DNA of 7,913 nucleotides. Source: Thermogladius sp. (GTDB lineage: Archaea > Thermoproteota > Thermoprotei_A > Sulfolobales > Desulfurococcaceae). The position numbers and the translations under genes are program-made. Numbering within the stretch: the stretch's first letter is position 1; every line of letters begins with the position of its first letter. The notes beneath the pieces are model-generated. The model did no database searches. It saw only the letters and a list, made by a program, of their open reading frames with translations, and was not told the origin of the DNA. Of this stretch, positions 6,154 to 7,913 are shown one piece after another. The stretch is from NCBI GenBank assembly GCA_009904025.1, contig WYEE01000069.1, forward strand, positions 1 to 7,913, given 5' to 3'.

Positions 6154-7110
6154 TCAAGGCTTATCTAAGACTACGATATTACCTCCTTCTTCAACATAGG
6201 ATACAAGCATAGCCTCAGTATTATACTTCACGGTAACCCTCGCATTTTTGTCTATCGCTATGAAACCCATGTTGCCGGGGCCGTATCTTCTCGTAGCCTC
6301 CTTGATAATTATGGTTGCCCCCTCTTCTAGGCTCAAACCCTTCTCCACCAATTCGTCGAGCCTTCTACACGGCATCTCCCTGATGATCACCTCACCATAT
6401 CCAGTCGCGCTACAAGCTGTATGAACCCCGCTGTAGAAGCCAGCGCCTGGGATTGGTGTGTCCCCGACTCTTCCCGGTAGCTTCAGGGAGACGCCGCCCG
6501 TGCTTGTCGCCGCGGCTAGAACCCCATTGTCGTCTACCGCCACAGCACCAACAGTGTCACCGGGTGTGAAGGGGTTTGACACCGTTTCTCTAAGATACTT
6601 AATTCTCTCAATTAGGGAGGCTATCCTCTCGTAGTATCCGTCTTTAACCTCGCCTCCCAGGATTTTTCTAACACCCTCTCTATACCTCTCGTAGACATGC
6701 CTAGGAGGCGGTGGTAAAGGTGGGATGCCTATCATCAAACCCAGCTCGTCGGCGCTCTCGCCTGCGAGTATGATGTGAGGCGTGTTCTCGGCTACATACT
6801 TCGCGAGGACAATAGGGTTCCTGATCTTCTTAACAGCCGCTACCGCGCCAATTAAGCCCGTGCTAGACATTAGGCCGGCATCAAGGCTTCTACCCCCAGC
6901 TAAATCTAAAACGCTACCCACACCAGCATTCAAGTACCCCGAGTCCTCCATGCATTTAACAGCTTCAACGACTGCTTCCACAGCATTATTGGTTTTCTCG
7001 AGGACCGTTTTTCCGTGTAGAGCACAGTTTTTCACAGCCTCCATGGATTTAAGGCGTATAGGGGACTCACGCCAGGAGCCGGCACCGCCGTGGAGAATAA
7101 TCCTCCTCAC
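6154..7110 (-). CDS. Plant-type L-asparaginase / isoaspartyl peptidase (Ntn-hydrolase)
   Basis: This 318-residue protein is a full-length plant-type asparaginase. It opens with LHGGAGSW (6-13), followed by the helix NAVEAVVEAVKCME and YLNAGVGSVLDLAGG (59-73), MSSTGLIGAVA and NTPHIILAGESADELG. The precursor is expected to cut itself before T186 in GDTVGAVAVDDNG, making T186 the N-terminal nucleophile of the beta subunit. Supporting residues are visible: T204 in ATSTGG, R214 and D217 in GRVGDTPIPGAG (substrate carboxylate binding), and T236-G237 in SATGYGE (oxyanion and substrate amide). The enzyme hydrolyses L-asparagine and beta-aspartyl dipeptides, which arise by protein damage at high temperature. 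It is cytoplasmic. Start GTG 7110 has GAGGTG upstream with the GGTG core at 5 nt. It is the first of five same-strand genes and is divergent from a winged-helix regulator. The linker (about 131-180) before T186 is proline- and charge-rich, as usual. Confidence 0.94.
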   Translation of the reverse strand: MRRIILHGGAGSWRESPIRLKSMEAVKNCALHGKTVLEKTNNAVEAVVEAVKCMEDSGYLNAGVGSVLDLAGGRSLDAGLMSSTGLIGAVAAVKKIRNPIVLAKYVAENTPHIILAGESADELGLMIGIPPLPPPPRHVYERYREGVRKILGGEVKDGYYERIASLIERIKYLRETVSNPFTPGDTVGAVAVDDNGVLAAATSTGGVSLKLPGRVGDTPIPGAGFYSGVHTACSATGYGEVIIREMPCRRLDELVEKGLSLEEGATIIIKEATRRYGPGNMGFIAIDKNARVTVKYNTEAMLVSYVEEGGNIVVLDKP

Positions 7111-7148
7111 GTAACCACCTCACACAAGGGTAGATATTGAAGACGCGA

Positions 7149-7156
7149 ATTTAAAA
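7149..7156 (-). promoter_or_regulatory. TATA box of the asparaginase gene
   Basis: On the minus strand TTTTAAAT is centred about 42 nt before GTG 7110, predicting a transcript start near 7127 and a leader of about 16 nt that just contains the GAGGTG Shine-Dalgarno (7121-7116). This is a coherent promoter, leader and ribosome site arrangement for the first gene of the minus-strand cluster. Confidence 0.55.
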
Positions 7157-7222
7157 CACTTCATAGATAAACCTAATACTATACATGAAAAAGATGATTA
7201 TCGCATTTTCTGATTCAAAATA

Positions 7223-7230
7223 TTTATAAG
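7223..7230 (+). promoter_or_regulatory. TATA box of the winged-helix regulator gene
   Basis: TTTATAAG preceded by CAAAATA (a possible BRE) is the best TATA-like sequence in the intergenic region. It predicts transcription starting near 7251, leaving a leader of about 33 nt before TTG 7285. A second AT-rich patch (TTTTTAAG, 7237-7244) could give a shorter leader. The 8-bp palindrome AAGATCTT at 7242-7249 lies next to the predicted start site and might be an autoregulatory operator. Confidence 0.55.
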
Positions 7231-7284
7231 GTTTAATTTTTAAGATCTTTATTGAGGGCGGAGTTTTCACGATGGGGTGTAAGA

Positions 7285-7662
7285 TTGTCAAGTGAAGAGT
7301 ATTGCTCAATTTACGATATAAGGTTTCTCATGAACAGGAAAATATCTATACGCCCCACTCTGATGAAAACCCTGAGAACAGTTCTCGAGTTGAAGAAAGT
7401 TACAGCGGATGTAGTCGCCCAGAGGACTAATAGACCTAGAACCATCGAGTCAAAATACTTATCAGAGCTCAATAGGATGGGTATTGTGGCGAAGATCAGA
7501 GAGGGGCGTAAAGTATACTACATTGAGGCTATAACAGCTGTGAAGGATGCTATAGCAAAGTTCGGGCCTGATGTCAAGGTGGAGGAACTAGCCCACCAGA
7601 TCAGTATGCCCGCAGATATTGTTAGGTTTATTGTCGAAAAAGCTAAGACCGGCAAGCTTTAG
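7285..7662 (+). CDS. Small winged-helix transcriptional regulator
   Basis: With TTG 7285 as start the protein has 125 residues. This start is preferred because GGGGTG ends 5 nt upstream (core 7276-7279), the same spacing as at 2446, 4098 and 7110. The longer frame from TTG 7252 adds 11 residues and has no ribosome site, although it would sit about 25 nt from the TATA box if leaderless. Residues about 21-80 form a winged helix-turn-helix: helix RPTLMKTLRTVLELK, helix VTADVVAQRTN, recognition helix RPRTIESKYLSELNRMGIV and wing AKIREGRKVYYIE. The C-terminal part, VKVEELAHQISMPADIVRFI (97-116), could be a second HTH-like helical unit. There is no ligand domain. It is divergent from the asparaginase (174 bp between starts) and may regulate it, itself, or both. 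Its stop overlaps the stop of the convergent RHH gene. Specific family not recognised. Confidence 0.78.
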   Translation: MSSEEYCSIYDIRFLMNRKISIRPTLMKTLRTVLELKKVTADVVAQRTNRPRTIESKYLSELNRMGIVAKIREGRKVYYIEAITAVKDAIAKFGPDVKVEELAHQISMPADIVRFIVEKAKTGKL

Positions 7663-7913
7663 CCAGGTATCTTTATCACCACTTCTCTTTTCAAGCTGGT
7701 TGACCCAGAATTGAATACCAGGCTTACTTTAACCTCCTCCAACCTCCCTGTACCCCCCTCCAAGCCCGCGGCGAAGGCTTCGATGAGCTTGCTTAAAATC
7801 GTCGTCCTCGTGGGGAGAGGGTTTGAGGCCAGATACCTGTCTATGACGAACACCGCGTACTCGTCTACTCTCAGCGAGATTACTCGTTTCCTCTGCTTCA
7901 GGTTTAAAGTTAT
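7659..7913 (-). CDS. Ribbon-helix-helix (CopG-like) protein, 5' end outside the window
   Basis: The frame continues past the GTG at 7853 to the right edge without any ATG, GTG or TTG, so the true start is beyond the window. Reading from the edge, the visible 84 residues begin ITLNLKQRKRVISLRVDEYA. RVISLRVDE looks like the DNA-contacting beta strand of a ribbon-helix-helix domain, followed by helix A (EYAVFVIDRYLASNP), a turn with TRT, and helix B (TTILSKLIEAFAAGLE). The remaining 34 residues form strands (VKVSLVFNSG, REVVIKIPG) that could be a small ligand or oligomerisation part. This suggests a dimeric DNA-binding protein, possibly an antitoxin or a housekeeping regulator; no toxin partner is visible because the region upstream lies outside. 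It ends convergently with the winged-helix gene, sharing 4 bp. Confidence 0.65.
   Translation of the reverse strand: MTLNLKQRKRVISLRVDEYAVFVIDRYLASNPLPTRTTILSKLIEAFAAGLEGGTGRLEEVKVSLVFNSGSTSLKREVVIKIPG

Larger units (their letters stand above)
7111..7284. other. Divergent intergenic control region (asparaginase / winged-helix regulator)
   Basis: This AT-rich 174-bp gap holds both divergent promoters described separately. Additional marks are the palindrome AAGATCTT (7242-7249) and a short inverted repeat GAAAA (7187-7191) / TTTTC (7206-7210). No ORF or RNA gene is convincing here. Confidence 0.5.

Noticed and set aside
6782..7114. 110-residue plus-strand frame opposite the asparaginase start
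   Set aside because: Antisense to conserved asparaginase motifs and without a promoter or ribosome site.
7192..7213. C/D box guide RNA suggested by ATGATTA and a CTGA
   Set aside because: The boxes are only about 12 nt apart, the C box is imperfect and no internal C'/D' pair is evident; it lies in a promoter region that explains the AT-rich sequence.
7659..7853. Complete 64-residue protein starting at GTG 7853
   Set aside because: The frame stays open to the window edge and the residues before GTG supply the beta strand of a ribbon-helix-helix domain, so GTG 7853 is internal.

Overview
The window looks like chromosomal DNA from a hyperthermophilic crenarchaeon, probably Desulfurococcales or a relative. 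This is inferred from several things: compact genes with short gaps, most interpretable start codons being TTG or GTG preceded by a GGTG Shine-Dalgarno core, AT-rich TATA-like boxes 25-40 nt upstream of starts, arginine written mainly as AGG/AGA, and archaeal families (DUF2299-like protein, COG0212-type cyclo-ligase paralogue, ACT-domain regulator, small winged-helix and ribbon-helix-helix proteins). No lineage marker (rRNA, tRNA) is present, so the assignment is tentative. No mobile element, CRISPR array or RNA gene was found.

Layout. On the + strand from the left edge there is the C-terminal part of a membrane-anchored, repeat-containing extracellular protein (open at the left edge to 587). 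It is coupled by TGATG to a MacB/FtsX-type ABC permease (587-1801). These are followed by a DUF2299-like protein (1867-2388) and a binuclear-metal amidohydrolase of the imidazolonepropionase/Xaa-Pro dipeptidase-like group (2446-3714). Converging on the amidohydrolase, with only 6 bp between stops, is a five-gene minus-strand cluster. In transcription order it is: plant-type asparaginase/isoaspartyl peptidase (7110-6154), 5-formyl-THF cyclo-ligase-like protein (6105-5362), flavin-reductase-like FMN-binding protein (5324-4800), ACT-domain protein (4788-4132) and a small membrane protein (4098-3721). Gaps are 48, 37, 11 and 33 bp. Divergent from the asparaginase is a small winged-helix regulator (+; best start 7285, end 7662). 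It converges with, and overlaps by 4 bp, a ribbon-helix-helix protein (minus, 7659 to beyond the right edge).

How the genes may work together (inference). The asparaginase/isoaspartyl peptidase and the amidohydrolase fit amino-acid and peptide scavenging by a heterotroph. The ACT protein is a plausible amino-acid sensor, and the divergent winged-helix protein is a plausible controller of the asparaginase promoter. The cyclo-ligase paralogue and the flavin protein have no obvious substrate link to asparaginase, so the function of the cluster as a unit is open. Most of the window is ordinary core archaeal sequence. The most interesting points are the mixed five-gene cluster, a 17-bp imperfect palindrome lying exactly between TATA box and ATG of the flavin protein gene, the tandem ACT-like architecture, and the split between SD-led TTG/GTG genes and SD-poor ATG genes.
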